Shown: positions 18,434 to 31,238, numbered from the stretch's first letter. The stretch is 64,000 nt of DNA from Bartonella sp. DB5-6 (GCF_000278115.1 NZ_JH725115.1:178373-242372); one strand, 5' to 3'. Numbers and translations: made by a program. The notes: generated by a model from the sequence alone, not told the origin.

Positions 18434-21400
18434 TTAAGATTTAACAGTACGTATAATTTCATGTTTTCCTGTTTTTTTTAACTTTATTTCTGCATGAACA
18501 TTAGCATATTTTTTATCATTAACACTGAGCGTATTTTCAGATCCCCATTTTACTTTAATGGTATAAACAGCATCATGAAATTTCATTTTTACTTCATATT
18601 CTGGCCATAAGGAAGGTAAATTAGGACGTAAAAATAATAGATTAGCTTTACGATTAATCCCAAGAATGCTTTGTATCGCGGCACGGTAGAACCAGCCTGC
18701 TGAGCCTGTATACCATGTCCAACCACCTTGTCCACGATGTGGTTGGGTAGCGTAAATATCTGCGGACATAACATAAGGTTCAACACGATAAGTTTCAGGA
18801 TTTTGCCCATGAGTAATGGGATTGATCATAGAGAACAAATTATAGGCTTTGTCTCTTTCACCCATTTCAGCAAGCGCTAAAATGCTCCAAATAGCTCCAT
18901 GTGTGTATTGACCACCATTTTCTCGTATTCCAGGAGGATAGCCTTTAATATAACCAGGTTCGAGAATACTTCTATTAAAAGGTGGCCAGAAAAGACGTAT
19001 AAGGCCGCCGTCTTCATCACACAGATGTTCAAGCATGGATGCCATTGCTTGTTTTTGACGTTCAAGAGATGCCATTTGAGAAATGACAGCCCAAGATTGA
19101 GCAATAGTATCAATTTGGCATTCATCATTCATTTTAGAGCCAAGAGGGGTCCCATCATCAAAATAACCTCGTCGATACCAAGCACCATCCCAACAGTGGT
19201 CTTCTAGAGCGTTCGTCAAACGTTCAAGGTGTGTACTCCATGCTTGCATATGGTTGTTATCACCACGGATTTTAGCAAGGGGGATGAATTCTTGTAGTGT
19301 GGTTCCAAGAAACCACCCTAACCAAGTGCTTTCGCCTTTTCCTTCAATGCCTACTAAATTCATGCCATCATTCCAATCACCGCCGAGAATAAGAGGAAGT
19401 CCATGTTGTCCACAGCGCTTGATGGCAAGATCTAAAGCTAAAGCACAATGTTCATAAACCGTTGCAATTTTTGAGGATTGTGTGGGTTGAAAATAAGCAT
19501 CATGTTGTCCATCGTTGAGAGCAGCTCCTTCAATGAAAGCGATTGGAGTATCGAGAAATGCGTAGTCACCAGTCGTGTTGACATAAAGAGCTGTTCCATA
19601 AGCAAGCCAGACGATATCATCAGAAATATGTGTGCGAACACCTGCATTTGTGTGAGGGAACCACCAATGCTGTACATCTCCTTCAAGAAATTGATGCGCC
19701 GCAGCATTTAACAATTGTTCACGTGCTAGGTTCGATTCTAGCAATAACAAAGACAAGCTATCTTGCAATTGGTCGCGAAAGCCAAATGCACCACTGGCTT
19801 GATAAAAAGCTGCGCGCGCCATCATGCGACAAGCGTAGATTTGATAAGGGAGCCAATGATTGACCATAATATCAAAAGAGGGATCAGGTGTTTTTACTTG
19901 GAGGGGAGAAACAAAATCGCTCCATTGTTGTTTTTGTTGTGTGAGCAGAATTTCAAAATCACGCGCATGTATTTTGTCTAGTAATTTTTCAGCCTCTTGT
20001 CTATTTTCCGCGCTGCCAAGATAGAAAGTGATTTCTTTCGTTTGCCCTGGGAGAAGATCAATATCATAAGCTAATGCTGAACAAGGATCACATCCTGTTT
20101 CAACTGTATTTGAAAGGGCTCCAGCTTTACGGATTGCGTGAGGATGTATAACTGTTCCTGTTGAACCGATAAACTCAGCGCGATTGGTGGTGGAGCTAGA
20201 TGGTATTTCGGATGCGGATAAAAACGCTACGTGTTGAGATTTTTCAATATGATAAGGATTTTGAATAAAATGTGCACCACGTTTGGAATCATAAGAGGCG
20301 AGGATAAAGGGTGCATATTTTGTACGGACATTGCCCAACACCCATTCAACATAATTGTAAAGACGCAAATATCGTGGTTTTTTTCCCTCATTTTTAAGGA
20401 TGAGACGTGAAAGGCGAACAGATTTTTCTTGATCAAGTGTGTGGGTAAGTTCTAATTTGATTTCTGAATGTGTGGATTTAAAGGTTGAGAATCCAAAACC
20501 ATGGCAAGCTTCATAGATAACATTTTCATCACATTCAACAGCAGAAACGGGTGAGAAACGTTTTAAAGATAAGCGGTCTACCAAGTAAATTGCTTCCCCT
20601 GGACGGTTAGAAATGGGATCATTACTCCAAGGGGTTAATTGATAATCGCGGCTATTGTTTGCCCAAGTAAAAAGTGCACCTTCAGCAGAAACGTGGAAAC
20701 CAAAATTGTGGTTAGAAATAACATTAATCCATGGATGTGGTGTGGTGGTGTGTCCATGAAGACGTATCACATAATAGTTATGCTGGTCAAACCCGCCATA
20801 ACCATTCCAATATTGTAGGTCTTGTCCATCAACAGAGAGAATAGAATCTTTTTGATAACTGATAAGACCAATGGAAGCAAAAAGGCTTTGTTTAGTTTGT
20901 ATCGAAACTTGTTTTCTCTCGTTGCACTTTTTGTAGTTTAATTGATAATGGGATTCTTGATGGCTATTATGGATTGCCAGATCAAGATCACTCCCATCAA
21001 GTCGCTTGAGTTGTTCAGACAAAGAGCCATTTTGGGCATCAAAAATGATGCGTGCTGATGCAAGAAGTGTCTTAAGGCTCTGTTCATTCATTTGATTACG
21101 TTGAAGCGTGAAAATATGTTGGCGTTCATCTGTGTTATACGTGTGGTGGCGATAAGATTCGCATACCCATTCAACAGCACGTTGCGTATCTTGTATATAA
21201 GAACATGCCTGTTCATTGAGAATGACCAGATCAACAATAAGCCCGCGCATGCACCAATATTCATGTGCTTTAAGCAGTTCGCGCAAGACAGTTATGTCTC
21301 CCTTATTATCTAATCTAAGAAGACAGATAGGGTAGTCTCCTGAAAGAGACATTGGCCAAAGATCAGATTGTTTACCAAGAGTTTTCGCTAATATTTTTGG

Positions 21401-24400
21401 AGAAAGACCCCATTTGGGGTTGGGATAGATAAGCGGTGTTGCATATTTTTGATATGTAATAGCTTCTCTAAGATTGATGTTACTCTGATACAGCGAGACT
21501 TGTGAACGTGTCCATGCCATTGAAAATTCTTGCTGGAATATATTAGGTTGTCGATAATGATGAATATGATTGTGCAGTGCTTCTTTTGTATTGGCAGCAA
21601 AAGTCCAAAAAATAAGTTCTGCTTTTTCATGTGCTGGGATTTTTATATGGCATCGGAGAGAGATGATTGGATCAAGAACACAACCTTGACTATTGTTAAA
21701 ACGGGCGTTTTGATCAAATGCAGCAGGTCGATGAATGGATCGCCCACGACCAATAAATAGGGAGCGATCAGTTTCAGCTTCTGTTTCTTGGATAGTACCT
21801 GTTGTATCTGTAACAAAATGGGCAATATGAATCTCAGGGTCACTGGGCGAACGTTTACGTCTTTTTGCAAAAATTGTTCTTCGTTCCTCAGTAATTTCCG
21901 TTTCTATAAACATCCGAGAAAAAACAGGATGGGCGCAGTCCGTATCCATTGTTGCAAGTGCTAGTTCGCCATAAGAGGTTACTTCAATAAGGCGATCTTC
22001 GTTTGTTATATTCATAAGTTGAATACGTCTGCCCTCGCCGCATCCTTCAGATGTAACAAGACATTCAAGTGTTGATTTGATACCATCAACCATTTTTGTG
22101 TATTCAGCTTTCTCATCTGAAAAAATGCAAATCGCTTCTTCTTCAACAACGCGTGTTGGTTCACTGGTAACAGACCACCAACGTCCACTATATGTATCAC
22201 GGAGGAAAAATAAAGTGCCTTGTTGATCTTCTGTAGCATCAGGAATAAAGCGCGTAATTGCATAATTGTGCCAACGGCTGTAACCAGAACCATTGGCTGT
22301 CAACATTATAGAGTAAAAACCATTGGATAAGAGCAAAGTTGTACGTGGTTTGAGCAGCGGGTTAGTGATGATACGCAAAGGGACGTCATCAAATTCCCGA
22401 GGGTTACTGCGCATGTGTTTCATAACTTTGGTATGAATAATGGGAATTTGATGCGGAGCTTTTTCCTGTAATAATAATTGTACAGCTTCAATGATTGGAT
22501 CACGGTGAAAACGATCACGCATCCGCCCTTGAAAAATAACATTGTTAATAGCAAGAATGGACATACCATGATGGTGCGCATAATAATTACGCACAACAGC
22601 GTATTTTTTTCCTGTTTGCACGCGTGAAGGGGTGAAGTCAACAGAGTCATAATAACCGTATGTACCTAAAGCACCAAGATCACGCAGCCGTTTTAAATTA
22701 GTTACAGCTTGGCGAGGCACGTATTGTGCTGCTAAAAGGCTAGCGTAGGGGGCAATAACAGCATTGCGTGAGAGACCACGTTGGAGTCCGAGGTTTGGAT
22801 CACCAAAATTAGCATATTGGTAATTCATTAAGTGATCGCGAGCATTAAACGCAGCCTCTGAAATACCCCAAGGTAATCTCCGTTTATGGGCATATTGTAT
22901 TTGATGACGAATAATAAGCCTATTAGTTTGCTCTAAAAGAGACCCCAAAGGTTCGCACATAACGAGAGACGGCATGAGATATTCGAACATGGAACCAGAC
23001 CATGATAAGAGCGCTCCCTTCCAACCAATGGGGACGAGGAGTCGGCCAAGATGGAACCAATGTTTAATTTTTATATCGCCTTTCGCAATGGCAAAAAGGC
23101 TTGCGAGGCGTGCTTCTGAAGCCAGCAGGTCATAACAACTTTCATCGAGTTCGTTTTCCTGAACACGATATCCAATGGACAAAAGATGCCTTTTAGATTG
23201 TTCTAAAAAGTCAAATTTCATATCAAAGGCTATTTGTCGTGACTTTACAGCTAAAGCGTTTAATGTTTTACGTAGTTTTTCGCTGTTATAGTTACCAGTA
23301 GCGTCATGATGATGGGCTTCACAGGTTTCTACGAGACATTTAGCCCAAGAGAGTGCACGAGCGGATTCTGTTGTTTGGATTTTTTGATCGAGCTCTTCTA
23401 TTAAGGATAAAATATTAAGGGCTGAGAGAGAAAGGTTAGTGGTATGGAAAGTAGTCGTATCTGGTTTTTTGCTGAAAACATTGATAGAGCGGTGAAAATT
23501 GGTGATGTGTTCTTCGATTCGTTGACGTAAGGAATGTGAAATATATCGATTATCTGAAATCTCTTTGACAGTTTCTTCAAGAATAGCATTAACATCACGT
23601 AAGCCTGCTCGATCACTTTGAAAAAAAATATGAGGTTTTTCAAACCATTCACTCAAGGCTGAAGAGAGTGTCACCAAATGGCCAGCAAGATTTCCTGAAT
23701 CAACCGTTGATACATAAATTGGCAAGAGAGGTTTGAGTGTATCCGTTTCATACCAATTGTAGAAATGACCACGGAATTTTTCCATTTTTTCAAGAGAGCT
23801 TAATGTGCATTCAACTCGTGTAATAGCCTCTGCAAAACTAATCCAACCAAAATCACGAGCAGCGATAATAGAAAGCAAATAAACACCAATATTGGTAGGG
23901 GATGTACGCCGGGCAACAAGAGGTTCTGGATCTTCTTGAAAATTATCAGGTGGTAGATAATTGTTTTCTGCATTAACAAAGGTTGCATAATAGAGCCATG
24001 TCCGTCGTGCAATGCATCGCAGTGTCTTGTTATCCTCTGAAGATATATGAAGAGTATCTTCAAATGTTGAGGGTCGGCTGACAATCCATGCAATCAAGGG
24101 TGAAAAAAACCATGCGAGTCCAAAGGGTAAAGCAATAAAGCTTGTAAGATTATGAAAGGAGAAAGGCACTGCTATGGCAAGAATACCAATGAGCGACGTG
24201 GGCCACATTGTAAGGATATAGAAACCCAAACTATTAGGCATTGTTTTGATTGAGGTTGAGGTTTTCCATTCAAGGAGGTGCTGTTTTGAAATCCCCATAC
24301 GATAAAGTGTGCGAACAATTGCATCAGTCATAAAATAAGCAGAATGAGCAATAAACGTGGTTCTAAGAAATATATTTGTTAGCGTAAAGATACTTTTGTT

Positions 24401-27010
24401 CAAAATTAATTGAAGATATTCGCGCAAAGAATAATCAATATTGGAGGGAACAAAAGTTCGTAATACGCCTAAAATTGGTGAGACGAAGAGGCTAAGTAGC
24501 AAGAATGTTTGCCAAATAATTGCTATTTTAAACGGTAAAAGAGACCATCCTGTAACTGCTGCGATCAACCACATAAGTGGTGTAAGAGAACGGCGCAGAT
24601 TATCTTGCATTTTCCAACGCGTAATGGAGCTAATTTTATGGGGGGGCAAGAGATAAGGCAAGAGTTGCCAATCACCGCGAATCCAGCGGTGATGACGCGC
24701 AACATCAACATTATAAGCTGTTGGATAATCTTCAATCACTTCTACGTTACTTACTAATGCAGTGCGTGCATATCCTCCTTCCAAGAGGTCGTGACTAAGG
24801 ACAGTATTTTCTTTAATTTTATCCTTAAGCGCTTGTTGAAATGCATCAATATTATAAAGACCTTTGCCAATGAAAGTTCCTTCTCCCAAAAGATCTTGAT
24901 AAGTGTCAGAAACAGCAAAGACATAAGGATCAATACCACGATTTGTAGAAAAAAACCGTTGTAGAACTGATGTTGCTTTTTCTGTTGTAAGAGAAGGTGT
25001 AATACGCGGTTGCAAAATGCTATAACCTTTTACAACTTTTCCATTGTGTGGATCAAAAATGGGATAGTTGAGCGGATGGTTAAGTTTTCCAACGAGTTTT
25101 GTAACACTGTCAGGGGTGAGACGTGTATCTGAATCTAGGCTCATCACAAAACGACAATCCATGGGAAGGTGTGGATTGGAGGGGTAAAAGCTTGTGTTTT
25201 TATCACCTCTTAATAGCAGATTAAGTTCATGAAGTTTACCACGCTTGCGTTCCCATCCCATCCAGCATTTTTCGCTAGTATTATAAAGGCGCCGGCGGTG
25301 TAAAAGGAAAAAGAGGGGAATATCATCACGATGATAACGGTGATTGAGTTTATCAATACTCCTTTGTGCATAGTGCAATAAATCAAGATCATCTTGCGTT
25401 TGTTCGAAGGAAGAATCTATCCAATCTGTGATGAGTGCAAAGTGGATGGCACCTTTTGAATTGGAAAGGTAGTGTATTTCAAGATTGCGCACCTGTTCAT
25501 CAATATAATCGCATGATGTGATGAGAGTAGGAACGACGACCATTGTACGTGCATGTTTGGGAATACCTTCTTTATATTCATAACCAATGAGCTGTTTTGA
25601 TGGGATAAACCATGAAACAAAAGTGTTAAAGAAAGCAAAAGCTGCATCCATAGCAGGAAAAAGCGCCAATGCGGTAAAGAGAAATGTTATCCATGGTGTT
25701 GTGCCAGATGTCTTTAAAAAAGCGTAGACAATAAATAAAAGAGCGAAGGTTAAAAGAGAAACAGGAATTGCAATAATTTTTATTTTTGAACAATAAAGAA
25801 CTTTGGTCCATTTTATGAAAAGGGGTGGGGTGTATCCACAAGCCTTTTCAAGAATATGTCGTCCTTCATCGACGAGATACCAGCCAACGGAGGGATTATT
25901 ATAATGAAAGGACTCTTTAGAGGAAAAAGATGCCATTTCTACAGCTTTGCGTGCAACTTCCAGCTCATTGAGAGGTGAAAAGCGCGCAATTTTCTCAATT
26001 ACTTGCCGATAGATATTGCGTGAGTGAGGATCAATTTCGGAAAAATCACTGTTTTCATGCAAAATAGAGTCTACAGAACTAACTGTTTCAAACCATATTG
26101 TCCAATCAATACCATCAATGGCTTTAAGGGAACGGACAATGTTGCCCATGGTTACACCATCTGAAGCTTGTCTGGTATGTTCATTGGTTGTTGCAATTTC
26201 TAAGCTACTGTTTTGGTTCTGTAGTTGCTTTTCAAGCCAGGTGAGTGCTGTTGTTGAATCGATAGATGCACCACGTAAACGGTAGAATAAATGCGCTGAA
26301 AAGGTTGAATCGGCAGTGAATGGTTTATATTGCGTAAAAAGAGAGTGTAATTTTGTTTCATTGTCTGCGAGAGAAATTTTATCAGCTACTTTATGCGCGA
26401 GATGACGCATATACCGTGTTTGTTCAATACGTAATGAAAGACGACGAACATTCTCAATCAACAGCATTTGCATAACAGAAGGGAGTGCCCATAACTCACC
26501 AATTTTAAGGGCGCAAATTTTTTGGAATCCCTTGATTATAGCTGTGAGTGTTTCTTGTGAAAATTCGCTATCTGTGTGAGCAATATAAAGCCAAGCTAAA
26601 GCAAAAATACGTGGTATGTCTGCCTTTTGTTTATAAAGGGGAAGTTTCTTGATGAAGGACTTGGATAAGTCACGGCGCAGTTGTTGTATAGTTTTGTCAA
26701 TGGTATAATGATTATCAATGAGCCATTGAGCAGAGGGTGCAATAGTTTCATCATTACGAGCGGCAACATCGCTGGTATGAAAGGCGTGGAGAATGAGTTT
26801 GGCATTTTCCTTCAACCTTTTGTGAAAATTATTTTCTCCTTTATATTCAGGAAACGAGATTTCTCTTTTCGAAGCTATATCATAGCCTAATTTATAAAGT
26901 TCATTCTGCGGTTTATAAGTTGAGCGAATAGGAAAGTTAGTTTCAGTAAGATAGAGATGTTCTGTTTGTTGAGAGAAAAAACATTTCATGAAAGATATTG
27001 TGCGTGCCAT
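18434..27010 (-). CDS. Cyclic beta-1,2-glucan synthase (ChvB/NdvB/Cgs)
   Basis: A giant 2858-residue inner-membrane enzyme with the ChvB/NdvB layout and size. A soluble N-terminal part comes first, then membrane helices near residues 405-470. The GT84 glycosyltransferase domain follows, with SLDSDTR near 623 and RHHRWIRGDWQ near 773, and then more helices at about 800-1000. A glycoamylase-like domain includes GSMFEYLMPSLV near 1340. Two GH94-type sugar-binding/phosphorylase regions complete it, with the catalytic GGDWNDGMN near 2540. It self-primes, elongates, trims and cyclises UDP-glucose-derived beta-1,2-glucan for the periplasm. The exporter gene (chvA/ndvA) is not in this window. The frame is open throughout, so selection on this 8.6-kb gene is intact. 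Confidence 0.94.
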   Translation of the reverse strand: MARTISFMKCFFSQQTEHLYLTETNFPIRSTYKPQNELYKLGYDIASKREISFPEYKGENNFHKRLKENAKLILHAFHTSDVAARNDETIAPSAQWLIDNHYTIDKTIQQLRRDLSKSFIKKLPLYKQKADIPRIFALAWLYIAHTDSEFSQETLTAIIKGFQKICALKIGELWALPSVMQMLLIENVRRLSLRIEQTRYMRHLAHKVADKISLADNETKLHSLFTQYKPFTADSTFSAHLFYRLRGASIDSTTALTWLEKQLQNQNSSLEIATTNEHTRQASDGVTMGNIVRSLKAIDGIDWTIWFETVSSVDSILHENSDFSEIDPHSRNIYRQVIEKIARFSPLNELEVARKAVEMASFSSKESFHYNNPSVGWYLVDEGRHILEKACGYTPPLFIKWTKVLYCSKIKIIAIPVSLLTFALLFIVYAFLKTSGTTPWITFLFTALALFPAMDAAFAFFNTFVSWFIPSKQLIGYEYKEGIPKHARTMVVVPTLITSCDYIDEQVRNLEIHYLSNSKGAIHFALITDWIDSSFEQTQDDLDLLHYAQRSIDKLNHRYHRDDIPLFFLLHRRRLYNTSEKCWMGWERKRGKLHELNLLLRGDKNTSFYPSNPHLPMDCRFVMSLDSDTRLTPDSVTKLVGKLNHPLNYPIFDPHNGKVVKGYSILQPRITPSLTTEKATSVLQRFFSTNRGIDPYVFAVSDTYQDLLGEGTFIGKGLYNIDAFQQALKDKIKENTVLSHDLLEGGYARTALVSNVEVIEDYPTAYNVDVARHHRWIRGDWQLLPYLLPPHKISSITRWKMQDNLRRSLTPLMWLIAAVTGWSLLPFKIAIIWQTFLLLSLFVSPILGVLRTFVPSNIDYSLREYLQLILNKSIFTLTNIFLRTTFIAHSAYFMTDAIVRTLYRMGISKQHLLEWKTSTSIKTMPNSLGFYILTMWPTSLIGILAIAVPFSFHNLTSFIALPFGLAWFFSPLIAWIVSRPSTFEDTLHISSEDNKTLRCIARRTWLYYATFVNAENNYLPPDNFQEDPEPLVARRTSPTNIGVYLLSIIAARDFGWISFAEAITRVECTLSSLEKMEKFRGHFYNWYETDTLKPLLPIYVSTVDSGNLAGHLVTLSSALSEWFEKPHIFFQSDRAGLRDVNAILEETVKEISDNRYISHSLRQRIEEHITNFHRSINVFSKKPDTTTFHTTNLSLSALNILSLIEELDQKIQTTESARALSWAKCLVETCEAHHHDATGNYNSEKLRKTLNALAVKSRQIAFDMKFDFLEQSKRHLLSIGYRVQENELDESCYDLLASEARLASLFAIAKGDIKIKHWFHLGRLLVPIGWKGALLSWSGSMFEYLMPSLVMCEPLGSLLEQTNRLIIRHQIQYAHKRRLPWGISEAAFNARDHLMNYQYANFGDPNLGLQRGLSRNAVIAPYASLLAAQYVPRQAVTNLKRLRDLGALGTYGYYDSVDFTPSRVQTGKKYAVVRNYYAHHHGMSILAINNVIFQGRMRDRFHRDPIIEAVQLLLQEKAPHQIPIIHTKVMKHMRSNPREFDDVPLRIITNPLLKPRTTLLLSNGFYSIMLTANGSGYSRWHNYAITRFIPDATEDQQGTLFFLRDTYSGRWWSVTSEPTRVVEEEAICIFSDEKAEYTKMVDGIKSTLECLVTSEGCGEGRRIQLMNITNEDRLIEVTSYGELALATMDTDCAHPVFSRMFIETEITEERRTIFAKRRKRSPSDPEIHIAHFVTDTTGTIQETEAETDRSLFIGRGRSIHRPAAFDQNARFNNSQGCVLDPIISLRCHIKIPAHEKAELIFWTFAANTKEALHNHIHHYRQPNIFQQEFSMAWTRSQVSLYQSNINLREAITYQKYATPLIYPNPKWGLSPKILAKTLGKQSDLWPMSLSGDYPICLLRLDNKGDITVLRELLKAHEYWCMRGLIVDLVILNEQACSYIQDTQRAVEWVCESYRHHTYNTDERQHIFTLQRNQMNEQSLKTLLASARIIFDAQNGSLSEQLKRLDGSDLDLAIHNSHQESHYQLNYKKCNERKQVSIQTKQSLFASIGLISYQKDSILSVDGQDLQYWNGYGGFDQHNYYVIRLHGHTTTPHPWINVISNHNFGFHVSAEGALFTWANNSRDYQLTPWSNDPISNRPGEAIYLVDRLSLKRFSPVSAVECDENVIYEACHGFGFSTFKSTHSEIKLELTHTLDQEKSVRLSRLILKNEGKKPRYLRLYNYVEWVLGNVRTKYAPFILASYDSKRGAHFIQNPYHIEKSQHVAFLSASEIPSSSTTNRAEFIGSTGTVIHPHAIRKAGALSNTVETGCDPCSALAYDIDLLPGQTKEITFYLGSAENRQEAEKLLDKIHARDFEILLTQQKQQWSDFVSPLQVKTPDPSFDIMVNHWLPYQIYACRMMARAAFYQASGAFGFRDQLQDSLSLLLLESNLAREQLLNAAAHQFLEGDVQHWWFPHTNAGVRTHISDDIVWLAYGTALYVNTTGDYAFLDTPIAFIEGAALNDGQHDAYFQPTQSSKIATVYEHCALALDLAIKRCGQHGLPLILGGDWNDGMNLVGIEGKGESTWLGWFLGTTLQEFIPLAKIRGDNNHMQAWSTHLERLTNALEDHCWDGAWYRRGYFDDGTPLGSKMNDECQIDTIAQSWAVISQMASLERQKQAMASMLEHLCDEDGGLIRLFWPPFNRSILEPGYIKGYPPGIRENGGQYTHGAIWSILALAEMGERDKAYNLFSMINPITHGQNPETYRVEPYVMSADIYATQPHRGQGGWTWYTGSAGWFYRAAIQSILGINRKANLLFLRPNLPSLWPEYEVKMKFHDAVYTIKVKWGSENTLSVNDKKYANVHAEIKLKKTGKHEIIRTVKS

Positions 27011-27087
27011 AATATTCTTTGTTATTCAATTACGCGGTTTCTTTATGTTTAATAGGCTGTGAACACTTTATCTTAATAATGAGCAGT

Positions 27088-27123
27088 TCAAAGAAAAAAA
27101 ACGAATTTTTTGCTTTTCTTTGA
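27088..27123. other. Inverted repeat upstream of the glucan synthase gene
   Basis: TCAAAGAAAA (27088-27097) and TTTTCTTTGA (27114-27123) are perfect complements around a 16-base loop. It has no adjoining T-run of the usual kind, and lies in the AT-rich spacer between the rpsA terminator and the glucan synthase start. It could be an operator or a weak hairpin. Confidence 0.3.
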
Positions 27124-27179
27124 GAGTATTTGCTATTTTTTAAGCCTACAATTTAAGAAATAAACAGACAATTTCTTTG

Positions 27180-27213
27180 AAAAACAAAAAAGGTCGCCGA
27201 AAACAGGCGACCT
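27180..27213 (-). terminator. Rho-independent terminator of the aroA-cmk-rpsA operon
   Basis: AGGTCGCC (27191-27198) and GGCGACCT (27206-27213) form an eight-pair stem with a seven-base loop. On the minus strand it is followed by a run of T. It stands about 33 bp beyond the restored rpsA stop at 27246-27248. Confidence 0.88.
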
Positions 27214-27245
27214 TAATTTTAACAACTGTTTAAATGTTTTAATAA

Positions 27246-28945
27246 TTAATCTTGTTCTTGTTTTTTCAAAGCTGCACCAAGAATATCGCCAAGAGAAGCG
27301 CCTGAATCTGTTGACCCATATTGAGCAACAGCTTCCTTTTCTTCTGCAATTTCTAAAGCTTTTATAGAAACTGAAAGCTTACGTGTTTTTTATCGAATAC
27401 GGTGATGCGGGCATCAAATCTCTGACCAATTGCGAAACGTTCAGGGCGCTGCTCATCACGATCACGAGCCAAGTCAGCACGACGAATGGTTGTTTCAAGA
27501 TTGTGGTCAATTAATTTTACATCAACGCCATTATCATTCACTGCAGTAACTTCACATGTCACCACAGCACCTTTGCGAAGTTCACCAGAGGCCGCTGCTT
27601 CTCCAACTTTATCGCTGGAAAGTTGTTTAATTCCAAGAGAAATACGTTCTTTTTCAACATCAACATCAAGGACCACCGCTTTAACGATATCACCTTTATT
27701 GTAAGTATCAATGACTTGTTCACCAGGACGATTCCAATCAAGATCAGAGAGATGAACCATACCGTCAACATCACCTTCAAGGCCAATAAAGAGGCCAAAC
27801 TCTGTTTTATTTTTAACCTCTCCTTCAATCTGCGAGTTAACAGGAAATTTATTGGCAAAAGCAACCCATGGATTTTCAAATGTTTGCTTCAAGCCAAGAG
27901 AAATACGACGTTTAGATGGATCAATTTCAAGAACAACTACTTCTACTTCTTGTGATGTGGAGAGAAGTTTTCCTGGGTGGATATTTTTCTTTGTCCAACT
28001 CATTTCGGAAACATGGATTAATCCTTCGATTCCTGGCTCGATTTCAACAAAACCACCGTAATCAGTAATGTTGGTAACAGCACCAGTAATTTTTTTACCA
28101 ACCGGATATCGAGCGCTGATGCTTTCCCAAGGATCACTTTCAAGCTGTTTCATGCCAAGAGAGATACGGTGTGTATCTTGATTGATGCGAATGATTTGGA
28201 CTTTAATCGTTTGACCAATTGTCAGAACTTCAGAGGGATGGTTAACACGCCGCCATGCCATATCGGTGACGTGTAAGAGACCATCAATTCCACCAAGATC
28301 AACAAAGGCACCATAATCGGTAATATTTTTAACAACACCTTCAACGATTTGGTTTTCTTCGAGATTTTGAACAATTTCTGAACGTTGCTCTGCGCGACTT
28401 TCCTCTAAAACGGTACGACGTGAGACAACAATATTACCACGACGACGATCCATTTTTAAAATTTCAAAGGATTGAGAATTATGCATGAGAGGTGAAACAT
28501 CACGAATGGGGCGAATATCAACTTGGCTACGAGGCAAGAAAGCAACAGCACCATCGAGATCAACTGTAAATCCTCCTTTTACTTGGCTAAAGATCACTCC
28601 ATCGACGCGTGCACCGGCATTGAATTTTTCTTCCAAACGAATCCAGCTCTCTTCACGCCGTGCTTTTTCACGCGATAAAATAGCTTCACCCATCGCATTT
28701 TCAATGCGCTCAATATAAACTTCAACTTCATCACCAACTTGTAAAGAACCGTCTTTTCCTTTAGCTCCAAATTCTTTGAGTGGAATACGTCCTTCGACTT
28801 TAAGTCCAGCATCAATAATGGCCATATCTTTTTCGATTGCAATGACACGGCCTTTAACAACGGATCCTTCATTAAGATCATTGGTTTGAAAGGATTCCAT
28901 TAAAAGAGCTTCGAAATCCGCTGTTGTAGGATTGTATTGTGACAT
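27246..28945 (-). CDS. rpsA: RpsA, 30S ribosomal protein S1, with an apparent 1-base frameshift near the 3' end
   Basis: S1 unwinds and holds mRNA on the small subunit. The gene encodes repeated S1 OB-fold domains (six expected), for example EGVVKNITDYGAFVDLGGIDGLLH and GAVTNITDYGGFVEIEPGIEGLIH. From MSQYNPTTADFEALL (start at 28945) the frame runs to VFDKK, then a six-base A tract (complement near 27390-27395) shifts it to a premature stop at 27362. One extra A restores TRKLSVSIKALEIAEEKEAV and a normal tail ending SLGDILGAALKKQEQD, 566 residues in total. The out-of-frame tail is still well conserved. This is a homopolymer sequencing error, a very recent mutation or, less likely, recoding. 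An in-frame upstream ATG would add 10 residues. Confidence 0.9.
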
Positions 28946-29078
28946 AAGAACTCCTGATACATACCTTAATTGCAAAAGGTATAAGCGCTAGGTTAGTGTT
29001 AACACACGGTAACTTCCTGCCTTTTTCCTTAATACAGGAAGAAAGATTAGCGCTTGGCCGGAAATTACCTTGACGACA
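28946..29078 (-). promoter_or_regulatory. Structured cmk-rpsA intergenic leader, candidate S1 operator
   Basis: The 133-bp gap contains nested inverted repeats. Outer AAGCGCTA (28983-28990) pairs with TAGCGCTT (29048-29055), and inner TTCCTG (29014-29019) pairs with CAGGAA (29035-29040). A GTGTTAACAC palindrome lies at 28996-29005. On the rpsA strand the inner loop reads AAGGAAAAAGG, exposing GGA. S1 represses its own mRNA through a structured leader in gammaproteobacteria, so this could be an analogous site. That role is inference. Confidence 0.42.
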
Positions 29079-31087
<2,009 letters not shown>

Positions 31088-31238
31088 TTACGCTCCTTTT
31101 AGCACATGCTTTAAAAGGCGTCATGAAGAAATCCATGTGGCACTATGTTTTTATCTTTGACAAAGACATTATTTTTTGATTAAGCACCATGAAATTTATC
31201 TTTTCATGGAATTACAATTAAACAAAGAGGCATGGTTT

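Noticed and set aside
20227..26890. Several 60-100 codon frames on both strands inside the glucan synthase gene
   Set aside because: They are frame shadows of an intact, well-recognised 2858-codon gene and show no family features of their own.
27380..27400. Programmed -1 ribosomal frameshift in rpsA
   Set aside because: The P-site lysine tRNA would have to re-pair with UAA. No downstream stimulatory structure was recognised, and S1 is not known to use recoding. Error or mutation is more likely.
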